Below the pieces are notes generated by a model, which was given only the letters and a program-made list of their open reading frames with translations, ran no database searches and had not been told where the DNA came from. From NCBI GenBank assembly GCA_036365455.1, contig JAWQUS010000004.1, forward strand, positions 4,223,501 to 4,287,500: DNA of 64,000 nucleotides. Direction: 5' to 3'. This document shows positions 24,801-34,976 of this stretch, piece after piece. Position 1 is the stretch's first letter; each line of letters begins with the position of its first letter. This stretch comes from Macrosoma leucophasiata (taxonomy: Eukaryota; Arthropoda; Insecta; Lepidoptera; Hedylidae). Both the position numbers and the translations under genes were made by a program.

Positions 24801-25678
24801 CTGACTCGCCCTGTGTAAATGAATCCCGGGCCATTCGGATTAGGAACCTCTTCTAATGCATGATCCTGGAAAATAATTATGAAATATTAATTTTAGTTTT
24901 ATATTCAAAGGTTTAGTTTTTTATTACAAAAACATCAGGTTATTTACACTTAATCATTCAAAGATTGTGCGGCCACCGGCTGCGAGACACAATTGAATTT
25001 CAATTGTCATATTTTTCTCGTGTCTGGAGAGATTAAAGCTGCAGAGAGTGTTTGTTTGGTTGAACACTCTAATCTCATATAAAGTAATAATAAAAAAGAA
25101 ACATTGCAATAACTGGATATACAGAAGTTTCATTGTTTTTGCATTCAAATTCAAAAACCTCATTTACATCCCTCATATTAGATAATGAAACATTTGAATA
25201 CCTTAAATAATCCATGATGGTGGATCACACCATCCTGATCTTTTAACAGAGACAACAAGGAATATTCTGTATGCAATAACATTTTGCCTTGCCTATCATC
25301 TTGAGTTTCAGGTTGTCCTTCATTACGCAGAGTCAAAATCTTCACTTGATAAAAATCATCGGTCTTTTCCTTACGAGCCAAACATTGCACTATACTCTTT
25401 ACAGGGCTTGGCCCTAGTTTAGGGCCCAATAAATAAGGTCCAGCCTTCCGAACGTGCTTTTCAGGAACTGGGGTACCAGACGGAGGCACGTCACTTTTAT
25501 TGTATGACAATTTAGTTTTCTTAAGCGAATTCGGACCTAATTTCTTAGAATTCTTGAGCACTGAACTGGAGGTAGAACTGGCGTATGCCGAGATCCTCGC
25601 TATCTTCGGACTTGGTTGCAGTAACAAAGGTCGAGACCGTTTCCCGTGAGTCTGGTTTTCAGGTTTCTCTTGATCCAT
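18895..25678 (-). CDS. STK40: STK40 (SgK495)-type serine/threonine pseudokinase, 7 exons
   Basis: Exons in reading order: 25678-25202, 24865-24632, 23808-23676, 23115-22935, 22253-22160, 21988-21794, 19470-18895. All borders are GT/AG and phases agree, giving 629 residues; an in-frame ATG at 25765 would add 29. Residues from about 80 follow vertebrate STK40: AGPYLLGPKLG, IVQCLARK, the ATP-site lysine in YQVKILTL (K113), HHHGLF, LVLDC, IVHRDLKLGN (D244), then TNFCLG where active kinases have DFG, and GKPSDMWALGVVLYTMLYGQ. The last exon keeps the family's C-terminal motif VQRIGRDARPL (about residue 492) and adds about 130 residues after it, so the protein exceeds the 435-residue human form. From family knowledge, STK40 is an adaptor for the COP1 ubiquitin ligase and Tribbles-like signalling; catalysis is not expected. 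AFG3L2 lies divergently upstream. Confidence 0.9.
19627..20688 (+). pseudogene. Non-LTR reverse transcriptase C-terminal fragment, split by a DNA transposon
   Basis: 19639-19699 reads MLRLFGHVEKVSNERMTKQ and 20563 onward reads YNANVDGSKNPERPR. This is the (W/F)GHVERM..ERMTK..Y...V.G...RGRPR motif found at the end of many insect LINE polymerases. The 863-base element 19700-20562 interrupts it; with one TAT target copy counted, the two parts join in frame. Only this remnant is left. It lies in the last intron of STK40. Confidence 0.65.
19700..20562. mobile_element. TIR DNA transposon, non-autonomous, 863 bp, TAT target duplication
   Basis: The ends are perfect inverted repeats of at least 25 bases beginning GGGGCCATCCATAAATTACG. 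TAT flanks both sides (19697-19699 and 20563-20565). Subterminal words TGTGACGTCACAT and GTGTGACAAGG recur inside each end. The interior codes nothing recognisable. A three-base TAT duplication and GGG-starting ends would suit the PIF/Harbinger group, but that is inference. Confidence 0.8.
20693..21248. mobile_element. TIR element Q, copy A (uninterrupted)
   Basis: Inverted ends ATAGGCAATCGGACAGCT (left) and AGTTGTCCGATTCCCTAT (right), flanked by TA on both sides. AT-rich, no coding capacity. The same element occurs at 52304-53273, where it is interrupted by a tRNA-core retroposon. Here the corresponding position (about 21146-21157, GTACTTTAACAG) is empty. Confidence 0.75.
21268..21497 (+). 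repeat. MITE family T, copy 3
   Basis: It starts AATATTGCACATCGAGCC and ends CAGTCGATGTGCGATATTAA, so the ends are inverted repeats. The inner half-palindrome GTAGGGCGTTATCTC faces GAGATAACGCTCTAC. This is the best preserved copy of the family. Confidence 0.7.
21508..21725 (+). repeat. tRNA-headed SINE
   Basis: The head GACCCGGTTAGTTCAGCGGT has an A-box-like sequence, and GGGTCGCGGGTCCGATCGC is B-box-like. The body ACAAATATTTGTATGGCCTA and GTACAACGGCACCCACGACA follows, with an A-rich end. Related copies are at 24256, 33905 (minus) and 54475. It abuts MITE T copy 3. Confidence 0.7.
22055..22112 (-). repeat. S-family terminal fragment
   Basis: GCATGCAGTTCACATTGATG TTAAGTGATGACTGCA is the family end. 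It lies in the 171-bp intron 5 of STK40. Confidence 0.6.
22440..22895 (-). pseudogene. Degenerate non-LTR reverse transcriptase fragment
   Basis: On the minus strand, pieces in different frames read LDFSNAFNTVD (the usual motif with the first catalytic aspartate) and RIPQGGVLSSFLFAMYLN (the PQG motif), then SWRRSNGFKINPEE (the W..xNGLxLN..K motif). Frames are broken and the F/YADD box is not recognisable. It sits in STK40 intron 4. Confidence 0.65.
24100..24150. repeat. Short hairpin, 22-bp arms, 7-base loop
   Basis: Arms 24100-24121 (AAAGGCTAAATGGACCTACA...) and 24129-24150 pair with a single mismatch. It lies in STK40 intron 2. It may be a relic of a palindromic MITE; the stem is shorter than usual for an insect pre-microRNA. 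Confidence 0.5.
24256..24518 (+). repeat. tRNA-headed SINE, diverged, with palindromic tail
   Basis: It has the head CAGTCCAGCAGCGCGTGACG, the box GGATCGCGATTTCGATCG, and GTACAACAGCACCCACAATA as in the copy at 21508. The tail 24461-24518 is nearly self-complementary (TTTATTTATTTTGTCTA / TAGACAAAATAAATAAA). Confidence 0.6.
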
Positions 25679-26153
25679 ATTTTGTCCAATAGCACCTGCT
25701 ACTGGACCAAGTTTTAATGTAAAACTATTATACGCGTGGGGAAATAATTGATAAGATCTGTACAAGTATAAAATGTAGAAGAAAAGAACTAGAAAATGTA
25801 TAAAAGTGAAATCTTAATTTTTTTATTTACTGTACAAGAGTAGGTACAAGACAAATGGACAAATGTCCAAGGTCCCACAGATAAAAGAATAAAAAATATT
25901 TGTGTTTGTCTTTGGTAGTTAACCCTATCCTGTAATGTTGTGTACTTCCGGATGGATACGGACCCGCAACACATGCCTACCGCATGGATCTACATCCGAC
26001 TAAAACTTCGATACCGCTCCGACGCGGGTCCAACGTTTCCGGTTCGGTCAGTCAACTCGCTTCGGTTGGTGAGATATACGTGTGCGGACCGGAACCCACC
26101 GCACATAGCGCAAGAACTTTCTTTTGGAAGAATAATAATTATATACATACGGG
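25679..26153. promoter_or_regulatory. Upstream region of STK40
   Basis: This is the part of the STK40/AFG3L2 interval not covered by transposons on the STK40 side. 25930-26120 is clearly more GC-rich than its surroundings and CpG-containing (CCGACGCGGGTCCAACG). It may hold the kinase promoter. I see no clear TATA box or initiator. Confidence 0.3.
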
Positions 26154-26178
26154 AACATTGTTTAAAAAGATTATAATA

Positions 26179-27461
26179 GGTTGGGGAAAAAGTCTTTTCG
26201 CATTATAGTGTGTATGAACTTGTAATAAAATCTCTTTGGCTGTAGTATTTGTATCTGGCTGGTTTTGGTATCATTAAAAGTTAACATTTTAAAGAACATA
26301 ATTCCAAATTCAAATTAGGCAAATGTGTGATTTTCATTTGTTTTTCGTACTGTCAAGATGAGTGAATCTAATGAAGAAATTCGATACATTTTAAAATTTT
26401 ACTACAAAAAAGGTAAAAATGCAACGCAAGCCGCGAAAACTATTTCCGATGTTTATGGACCTAGTGCAGTATCTGTAAGAGTAGCACAAATTTGGTTTAA
26501 GCGTTTTCAATCCGGAAATTTTGATGTCAAAGATGCACCTCGCTCTGGTCGCCCTATTACGGATAAAATGGATGCCATTTTTTAAAAAGTGGAGCAAGAT
26601 CGACAAATCAGTAGTTAAGACGTAGCTGAAGAACTGAGAATTGATCACAAAACAGTTTTGGCGCATTTGAAAAAAACTGGGTTCAAAAAAAAGCTCAATA
26701 TCTGGGTACCTCACGAGCTCACTGAAAGAAACCTAATGAACCGTGTACTCATTTGTGATTCTTTATTACGACGTAATGAAACCGAATCATTTTTGATGAA
26801 GCTGATAACTGGTGATGAAAAGTGGATCACGTACGACAAGAACGTGCGAAAAAGGTCGTGGTCAAAGGCCGGTCAGGCTTCACAGACTGTGGCGAAACCC
26901 GGGTTAACTCGCAATAAGGTGATGTTGTGTGTGTGGTGGGATTGGAAGGGCATTATTCATTATGAGCTATTACCACCAGGCAGGACTATCGATTCTGAAC
27001 TCTACTGCGAACAACTGATGAGATTAAAGCAAGAAGTTGAGAGAAAGCGGCCGGAATTGATCAACAGAAGGGGTGTGGTGTTTCATCATGATAACGCTAG
27101 ACCTCACACATCTATAGCCACTCAGCAAAAATTAAGAGAGTTTGGCTGGGAGGTGTTAATGCATCCGCCGTATAGTCCTGACCTTGCGCCTTCAGATTTG
27201 TCAGACCACCTGTTTCGGTCTCTTCAGAATTCTTTATGCAATGTTAGGTTAACATCACGAGAGGACTGCCAAATCCACTTGTCGCGGTATTTTGATGAGA
27301 AGTCCCAAAATTTTTATAGCAATGGGATCATGTCCCTACCTATAAGATGGCAAAAGGTTAACTAACAAAATGGTACATACATACTTTAGTTAAATTTAAA
27401 TAAACTAATAAAAAATGTTTTGAATTATCTTAAAAAATGCGAAGAAACTTTATCCCCAACC
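26179..27461 (+). mobile_element. mariner transposon, 1283 bp, inactivated
   Basis: Inverted ends GGTTGGGGAAAAAGTCTTTT (left) and, reversed, GGTTGGGGATAAAGTTTCTT (right), each flanked by a TA target duplication (26177-26178 and 27462-27463). Length and ends are typical of the mariner family. The transposase is a pseudogene (next entry). Confidence 0.92.
26358..27365 (+). pseudogene. mariner transposase pseudogene (DD34D)
   Basis: The N-terminal helix-turn-helix region (FYYKKGKNATQAAKTI, WFKRFQSGNFDVKDAPRSGR) is followed by two in-frame TAA codons at 26583 and 26616. The frame then stays open to 27363. The catalytic residues are kept: D in TGDEKW (26814), D in HHDNARPH (27090) and D in DLAPSD (27195), with 34 residues between the last two. 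After PSD the usual YHLF is replaced by LSDHLF. A third stop at 27363 removes the last few residues. No frameshift is needed. Cross-mobilisation is unlikely but the ends look intact. Confidence 0.9.
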
Positions 27462-27654
27462 TATTAAAATGCTTCCATCATTGTTTTAACACTTGCCACC
27501 ATAGACTTAAACAAAATTTTTGTTAGCATTATATTCGGCCCGTACCTTGTACATTATATTAAAAGATAGAGAAAAATGCGTATAATCATAGAAAAATACT
27601 CAACAAATTATGCACATAACTGCTTTCTATATTTAATAATTTTAAGATAATTAA

Positions 27655-28105
27655 AGGAGATGTCGGAGAGCTCGGCTCTGGTTCGTACACGTCCTCAAAA
27701 AATGGGTAAATTAAAGAAGAATCCGAGAAAAATACAATTAATTTATTCAAGAATATATTTTAGAGTTACAACCACATTTAATTCAAACGATTTTATCATT
27801 TTCAACTATATTAAACATGGCGGCGATGCAGCCGACACTTGGGATCAATCGATTTCGATAGTATTTAGAAAATAATACTTTTTTCTCCAAGTACTGTATA
27901 ATCAAAATATAATTTAAAAAATGAAAATGTCAAAATGACATCGCCAGCCATATTCGCCATGTTGGTTTTGAGTTGCAATTCTAACTGCAAATAATGTTTT
28001 GTAACTGCAAACAAAGCCAAATAAGTGAAAATACGCAGTAAAAAACGTTTTTATATTGATTTTACCTGTGATATTGTGTACAATACATGGCCGGAGGTGT
28101 AAGGT
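27655..28105 (-). mobile_element. TIR element R, copy 2
   Basis: It starts AAAGGAGATGTCGGAGAGCT and reads in reverse the sequence of 11160-11685 (AAACGTTTTTATATTGATTTTA, GTACAATACATGGCCGGAGG). Its far end is worn. It lies inside element P. Confidence 0.6.
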
Positions 28106-28681
28106 TTTTTCAAAAAATATTTGTATTATATGAATAAAAAGTGTGATATTATAAATACCTACTTACTAAAAATAAGAAAATATTTGAATCCGTGTTTTTT
28201 TATGAAATATTTATTCTATGTAACTTTTGTATGACTACAAAATGTCAAAATATTGCTACTATGACATTCTTGTTTTTGTAATATAGTAAATTTAAGGTAT
28301 ATTATACTGATATAATGAAAATTATTTAGTATTTTATGCTTCTTCTCTCCCAAACTCCATACAATATGGAACATCTCTTTGAAAAAAAATAATGGAAGCA
28401 TTTTATAATCTTATTAAACAATGTTTGCACGGGAACGGCACATCACTAGTTACGGTCGTTGCGGCGGTTACGGTCGACTAATGGAACGCGCCCATGATTG
28501 GGACCATTTGACAATTTGACAAGAATTTATCAAATTTTGACAACTGACAGATATTTATAACCATGTTTTTACCGTGATTTTACACCTTACGATTTTAAAG
28601 TGACACAACAATTGATTGTATTACGAAATCCGTAAAAGAGAACATTTGAATAGTTGTAAATAATATAAATATAAAAACAGC

Positions 28682-31600
28682 ATGTGGAAGGGTTTAAGGT
28701 TGACGCAGTCCCAGTTAGCAAAATTACATTTCAATGGTCATAAATTGCAACCAATCGGTGTTCCGGCGCTCGACACAGTTCTGAATCAATGGTACGAGTT
28801 CTGCAAGAAACCGCCGAAGGGTTTTGAGAAGTATTTCCAGCCAGGTGCAAGTCAGAAACAGGAGAAACAACCAGAAAAAGATGCGCCACCTCCACCGTCA
28901 AGATCTGCGCCTCCGTCCCCGAAACCCAGCTCGTCACAGGATAAATGGAATATGAACATGTTCTCCGGGACCCCCGGAGGCAGTAAGGGCCCCGGGCGTG
29001 GATACGAAGGTACAGGACAGGACAGAGAAAAATGGATGATGTTCGGTGCACTAGGTGTTATGACATTACTAGCCTCCATAGCCTATTACGAAATGAGGTA
29101 CAGAGAAATAAGTTGGCGGGACTTTGTCAATTTATATCTACAGAAAGGTGCAGTGGAAAAATTGGAGGTTATAAACAAAAAGTGGGTCCGTGTTAAATTG
29201 CAGCCTGGGGCGGCCTTTGAAAGTAAGGTTATTTGGTTTGCTATTGGCAGTGTAGATTCCTTTGAACGGAATCTTGAAAATGCACAAATCGAGATGAATG
29301 TTGACCCACCAAACTTTGTGCCTGTTATTTATAAGACTGAAGTAGAGGCATCTAGTCTTACAGGTATGCTGCCAACACTATTAATTATTGGCTTCTTAAT
29401 TTATATGATGAGAAGATCTGCTGACATGATGGGCAGAGGAGGTCGGAAAGGTGGTGGCTTGTTTGGGGGTGTGATGGAGTCTACTGCCAAGCTTATAAAT
29501 CCCACAGACATAGGTGTTAAGTTCCAAGACGTGGCTGGTTGTGAGGAAGCAAAAATTGAAATTATGGAATTTGTTAATTTCTTGAAGAATCCCCAGCAGT
29601 ATATTGACTTGGGTGCTAAAATACCCAAAGGAGCCCTACTTACAGGACCACCGGGTACTGGTAAAACATTACTGGCAAAGGCAACAGCAGGAGAAGCTAA
29701 TGTACCATTCATAACTGTGTCCGGATCAGAATTCTTAGAGATGTTTGTCGGTGTAGGCCCTTCAAGAGTCCGAGACATGTTTTCAATGGCCCGTAAACAT
29801 GCTCCATGCATTCTATTCATTGATGAGATTGATGCAGTCGGTAGAAAGAGAGGTGGACGTAGCTTTGGAGGGCATTCAGAGCAAGAAAACACTTTAAATC
29901 AATTGCTAGTTGAGATGGACGGGTTTAACACTACAACAAATGTTGTAGTGTTGGCTGCTACCAATAGAGTAGATATTTTAGATAAAGCCTTGTTGAGACC
30001 GGGCAGATTTGATAGACAAATCTTTGTGCCCGCACCTGATATTAAGGGCAGAGCCTCCATATTCAAGGTTCATTTGGCACCACTTAAAACTACCATCAAC
30101 AAGGACAACTTGGCGCGCAAAATGGCTGCTTTAACTCCAGGTATAGTATCATACCATTTACTGTGATACCTATTACTTATGATACCTATAAGAAAGTAAC
30201 AGCATTAAAGAGTGTCATGGCAAGTGCTATACATTGATATGTAATTACGTACAGATAAAGTGTAGCACATAGAGAATACCAAACGTCGCCCGTAAGAGGA
30301 GGAGGTTGGGTGAGGTGGGGAAATCGAGTGGAACGTCGAAGTGTCCATTCTATATGTAGTATTATTACATATTCTCTGGTTCTAGTACATACTTTTAGTA
30401 TATGCTTGCTCCTGCCTACCTCATCGGGGTAAATACTGATGCGAAGTTAGTTTAATCGGCGAACGCAAAGAGCTCTCAGTCTCTGTTTCCTTTTCTTTTA
30501 GTTTTTTTCCTTTTCCTTTAAGCATTAGCTCCTAAAGATCGTAGCTTGATGTTGAATAATATGCCTTGCGCAAAAATATCTTCAGAAGTTGTGATAAACG
30601 AAGTGTTTTTAGGGTTCCGTACCTTAAAAAGAAGAAAGGAACCCTTATAGGATCACTCGTGCGTCTGTCTGTCTGTCCTTCTGTCACAGCCAATTTGCTC
30701 CGAAACTACTCGACCGATTGAGTTGAAATTTGATGAATATATGTAAATTGGTGACCCAAAGATGAACACGTCAAGTAAAATAATAAATTTTAAACAGGGG
30801 GGCCACTTTCGGTGGTTAAATCAGAAAATTAAAAAAAAAAACCGTCCGTAAACTGTGTCGTGTGACATATCAAATGAAAGAGATTGTTGTCAGCATATTA
30901 CCCCCCTATCTCCGAAACTACTGAACTACTGACCTAAAATTTTGAAAAAAATGTGGAAAATAGTTCTTTGACTATAGATTATTGGAAAACCTATAAAAAG
31001 TTTGAGTATTCAAATTAAATCGAAAATTCTTAGTAATATAACCCCCCCTGGCGGTACCACCGTAACCGCTATGTCCCTGCATTTTAAATCTGTAATATTT
31101 TCGAAAATATTTATTTCAATTACGGAACCCTCACCACGCGAGTCGAACTCGCACTTGTCCGGTTTTATTTTTTTATTCTACCGGCAAATATAGAGGGTAT
31201 AAGCAAATATTTTTATTGCGTTAATACACTTGTATTGATGTATGTATGACTACGGATTCATTGTTATCGATGTTTGATTGCTCTTGCCTTTTTAATAGCT
31301 ATCTTAATTAAATATTTGTTTATTAGCAATCAATATCAACAATGTAGTTTATCGCAAACTAGCTGTTGAGAAAGGTAGAGTGTAGACACAGGTGTTTAAT
31401 TTAACTTATTTACTCCAAACTCCAATAGAGCTCCAGTGATGGAGCTCGCGGGCCTTGGCACCACCGTATTACTTAAGTATTCTCATAGATGGTATGTGAA
31501 CTGTATGCTAATTTGCCATTTCATGACATAAAAAAACCTAGTATTAAAAATGTCATAATCGCCACGCTTGGCATGCAGATTGGCGTTCGCAGAGGCGGTA

Positions 31601-33242
31601 GTTTTTTTTTTTGTTATGGAAGTGGCAAACAAGCATGCAGTTTACATTGATGTTAAGTGATGACTGCAGCCTATAGACACCCACATAAAGACCGAGGTCA
31701 AAATGCAGATGCGTTACCACTCCTGAGGCCTAAGGTGTTATGCCTCTGTGCCGAAAATTACAGGGCCGTACATTACCACCTGACCGGAACACGATAGTGC
31801 TAAACACTACCATTTAGCGGCAAGTATATTAGGTAATGCGGTGGTGCCTCCGCGAGCTCCGTCACTGGAGCTCTACCACCAGTCGCTGGTGGTAGAGCAG
31901 GATGTTGCTCTTGCGTTGTTCCACTTACTACCGTCCCATTGGAATGGTTTGACCGCCATTGTTCGATTGACTGGCTGCAATAGTGTAAGAATTCTCTTCC
32001 AGTAGACGAAATTCCTTCCACTAGTGGGTGGTGGGTCGTCACGTCCCGACGTCTTCAATTTTAATAACACCACATTGTCGACGACACTAACATTTTATTT
32101 ATCTTCATGCCAATAACAGCGTTCTAGTACTAATAGTCTCCGAGCATAGCTACCGACAGAGGGATATGCCGAAACTTTATTCCTTGTAGGATATGGAACC
32201 CTAAATGATGAAATGTAGCTAACACTACCTACCAAATGGGTAGTTTGTTCAAGTCAATAACATTAATCCAGCACGTTTCTGAGACTCCGAGAAGTCTTCC
32301 CAATTTAAAACAAAAACATTAAACCAAATACAAATTGTTAAAAATATCATTCTAATATTCGTGATTTCTGTTTGGATTCCAGGTTTCACTGGTGCAGACA
32401 TAGCGAATGTGTGTAACGAAGCTGCTCTCATCGCCGCAAGAGAACTCGCCAACGACATCAACATGAAAAACTTTGAACAAGCTATCGAAAGAGTCGTAGC
32501 TGGCATGGAAAAAAAATCTAATGTCCTCCAACCTGATGAAAGGAAAATTGTAGCGTACCACGAAGCCGGTCACGCAGTTGCAGGCTGGTTCTTGCAACAC
32601 GCGGATCCCTTACTCAAAGTCTCCATCATCCCCAGAGGGAAAGGTCTAGGATACGCCCAGTACCTGCCCAAAGAACAATACCTCTACAGCAAAGAGCAAT
32701 TATTCGATAGAATGTGTATGACCCTTGGTGGAAGGGTCAGCGAGGAAATATTCTTCGGTAGAATAACAACCGGTGCACAAGACGATTTGAAAAAAATCAC
32801 ACAAAGCGCCTACGCGCAAATAGTACACTACGGTATGAATGCTAAAGTCGGTAACGTATCTTTCGAAATGCCTCAACCAGGCGAGATGGTAATCGACAAA
32901 CCTTATTCGGAGAAAACTGCCGAATTAATAGACAATGAAGTCAGGGAATTAATAAATACCGCACACAAGCACACGACTGATTTATTGAAGACGCACAGGA
33001 GCAATATCGAGAAAGTAGCAGAGAGATTGCTTAAGCAGGAGATTCTTAGCAGGGATGACATGATTGAGCTGTTAGGTCCTAGGCCATTCCCAGAAAAGAG
33101 TACTTACGAGGAGTTCGTGGAAGGCACGGGATCTTTGGACGAAGACACGACGTTGCCAGAGGGATTGAAAGATTGGAATAAAGAAAAACAAGCATCACCA
33201 CCAACGGACACTTCGCCAGGTGCACCCGCGAGTAAAAATTAA
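28682..33242 (+). CDS. AFG3L2: AFG3L2-type mitochondrial m-AAA protease, 2 exons
   Basis: Exons 28682-30140 and 32383-33242 join in phase (G|GT) to 772 residues. The N-terminus is basic and likely a mitochondrial presequence. Transmembrane helices lie at about 118-138 and 228-243, around the intermembrane FtsH-type domain. The AAA module has Walker A GPPGTGKT (322-329), Walker B ILFIDEID (D381, E382) and an arginine-finger region [17 protein letters not shown]. The M41 protease has HEAGH (546-550) and a later [12 protein letters not shown] segment. The family forms a hexamer in the inner mitochondrial membrane that degrades misfolded membrane proteins and matures ribosomal and other substrates. 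Paraplegin (SPG7) is the alternative, but FRDVAG/FQDVAG, the [16 protein letters not shown] loop and the length favour AFG3L2. No residue looks lost. The single intron holds S-family and TIR repeats. Confidence 0.94.
30611..31170 (+). mobile_element. Dispersed repeat with GGGTTCCGTA ends
   Basis: AGGGTTCCGTA at 30611 and TACGGAACCCT at 31131 are inverted. The body has GTCTGTCTGTCTGTCC and GAAACTACTCGACCGATT, and the end CGCACTTGTCCGGTTTTATT. A piece of the same family is at 34722-34790. It lies in the AFG3L2 intron and has no coding capacity. Confidence 0.6.
31425..31527 (+). repeat. S-family element with large internal deletion
   Basis: It joins the 5' terminus AGAGCTCCAGTGATGGAGCTC directly to the 3' part (GAACTGTATGCTAATTTGCC, CATGACATAAAAAAAC). 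Confidence 0.6.
31612..31882 (-). repeat. S-family element, full length
   Basis: It reads from TGGAAGTGGCAAACAAGCAT to GGAGCTCTACCACCAGT, the complete family in reverse. The adjacent 31895-32095 resembles 42540-42665 (GGAATGGTTTGACCGCCATT, CCACTAGTGGG.GGTGGG.TCGTCACG), another unnamed repeat. Confidence 0.75.
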
Positions 33243-33285
33243 GTCATCGGTACAGTAGTTTGTTGAGTTTAGTCATTTTATGTGA

Positions 33286-33291
33286 AATAAA
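33286..33291 (+). promoter_or_regulatory. Likely poly(A) signal of AFG3L2
   Basis: AATAAA begins 44 bases after the stop codon. A second AATAAATAAA-type site is at about 33496. Confidence 0.5.
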
Positions 33292-33499
33292 TAACCTAAG
33301 ACAAAAGGCTTGTTTTGTGATTTGTGACTTGTTTGTAACAAACCGAGTTGAGATATGCTACGCGTCAATTCTAAGATTGAACCTAATTTAATAAAATAAT
33401 TTAATCAGATTTAAACATTTTATCGCATTTGTCGTCGTACAGTATTTGTTATGGATAGATAGTTGCTTCATGTTTTAAAACATGCTTTTTGTAAAATAA

Positions 33500-33904
33500 A
33501 TAAATTATAGTATATTTTTGTTTACTTATTACCTATTATTTTTGTGTAATGAAAGTGTCAAACATGCGTGCAGGTTTTTTTGTATGGACTTTTTTGGCGA
33601 ATTGGCGAGCGCAAAGGGCTCTTAGCCTAAGTCAATTTAGACTGACCCGCAGGGGTCTCCTGTAGGTCCGATCTTCGGTGTTCTAAACGTACAATCCGCT
33701 TAGGGCAAGCTTAGGGCGTTGTGAGACACATAAAACGTGCGATTAGGGGTGCCATGCATATAGTAGGTACCTACGCATTGATATTATGGGCGGGCGGTAC
33801 GCACGATGTGCCACCTGACAATGACTTGTTATAGTAAGTACTTATGTGTAAGATAAAAAGGGTTGTAACAACTGCAGTGGTCATCTATCTTCAAATAACC
33901 AAAA
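33500..33904. other. Intergenic, repeat remnants
   Basis: 33545-33570 is a worn S-family end. 33590-33770 (GCGAGCGCAAAGGGCTC, GGTCCGATCTTCGG) resembles parts of 30450 and 46310-46430 and belongs to an unnamed repeat. Confidence 0.4.
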
Positions 33905-34130
33905 TTGTTTTAAAAAAAAAATACGCTTACACTCACAGCCCCACAGTAGGTTTAAACCTGTGTCGTGGGTGCCGTTGTACACATACAACACATACACAAA
34001 CACCCAGACCCGAAACAAATATCTGTAGGCCACACAAATATTTGTCCCCGCACCGGGATCGGGGATCGAACCCGCGACCCTTCGAATCAAACAGTCATCT
34101 CACACCGCTGGACTAATCGGGCCGTTTAAC
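33905..34130 (-). repeat. tRNA-headed SINE, minus orientation
   Basis: It reads in reverse CGGCCCGATTAGTCCAGCGGT, the B-box-like GGGTCGCGGGTTCGATCCCC, and GTACAACGGCACCCACGACA, ending in an A-rich tail. This is the best B box among the copies. Confidence 0.75.
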
Positions 34131-34452
34131 GGTTTAGACGTGGAAACGTAATATATTTTGATCCGCAAAAAATAAAGGTCGTGTGCTCATTATTAAGTAT
34201 ATTTAGAATTTACCCCGTATATCCTTTTTAAGCGCTACTGGCATTTTTCAATTTTTCGGAAGTTTGCCAGTACCATCCTCGGAGTTTGTTAATGTATCTA
34301 CTCGGAAATGTCAATCGGATCACCACCGGTTAGATATTTTTTTATGTCATGAAGAACACGCGTGTAAAAATCAAACATGAACATGTATAATATACCTTAG
34401 TATTTATAGGCCACAGTATTCACTTACCATCAATGTGAACTGTATGTACAGT

Positions 34453-34672
34453 ACGCAGTAAAAAATATTGCACAACGAGCCTACAATGGGCTAGTTTCGA
34501 CTTCGTAGAGCGTTATCTCTGCTGCACACTGTCTATGTAAGCACTGTTAGTCCGGTATTTGTCGAAATGGTCGACAAACGTTACATAGGTGAGGTGCGAA
34601 AGAGATAATGCTCTAGACTCGAAATCTCTTTTTTAAGATCGATGTGCAATATTGCTTGTATGGACACTGTAG
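34453..34672 (-). repeat. MITE family T, copy 4
   Basis: Ends AATATTGCACAACGAGCC and ATCGATGTGCAATATTGC are inverted. The inner pair is GTAGAGCGTTATCTC / GAGATAATGCTCTAG. Confidence 0.7.
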
Positions 34673-34721
34673 GTAGGTATGCTAGTTTGCCATTTCATGA
34701 CATTAAAATAATTAAACAATG

Positions 34722-34976
34722 GGGCCACTTTTGAGGATAAATTGGAGAATTAAAATGTTTTTAAGCTGTATTGTGTGATATATCGTAAAACAGGGCTTAT
34801 TATAATGTACGGCTCTGTAATTTCCGGCACGGAGGCATAACACCTTAGGCCTCAGAAGTGGTATCGCATCTGTATTTTGACCTCTGGTCTTAGTGTGGGT
34901 GTTTATAAGCTGCAGTCGTCACTTAACTAACATCAACGTGAACTGCATGCTTGTTTGCCACTGTCATTACTTGAAA
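34722..34976 (+). repeat. Fragment of the GGGTTCCGTA repeat followed by an S-family element
   Basis: 34722-34790 (GGGGCCACTTTTGAGGATAA, GTGTGATATATC) matches the middle of 30611-31170. 34797-34976 is the S-family part from TGTACGGCTCTGTAATTTCC to TTTGCCACTGTCATTAC. Confidence 0.6.

Larger units (their letters stand above)
26154..28425. mobile_element. Foldback element P with two nested insertions
   Basis: The left end AACATTGTTTAAAAAGATTATAA (from 26154) and the right end, read in reverse from 28425 as AACATTGTTTAATAAGATTA TA, match. With the mariner removed, the match continues through AAATGCTTCCAT on both sides, giving arms of about 45 bases. So the mariner (26179-27461) lies inside the left arm, and TIR element R copy 2 (27655-28105) lies in the interior. 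A related interior without ends is at 44215-44590. It ends about 250 bases before the AFG3L2 start codon. Confidence 0.65.

Noticed and set aside
24954..25163. 69-codon frame in STK40 intron 1
   Set aside because: It is not part of the kinase; exons 1 and 2 join directly in phase at HHHGLFK|DHAL, and the peptide has no recognisable domain.
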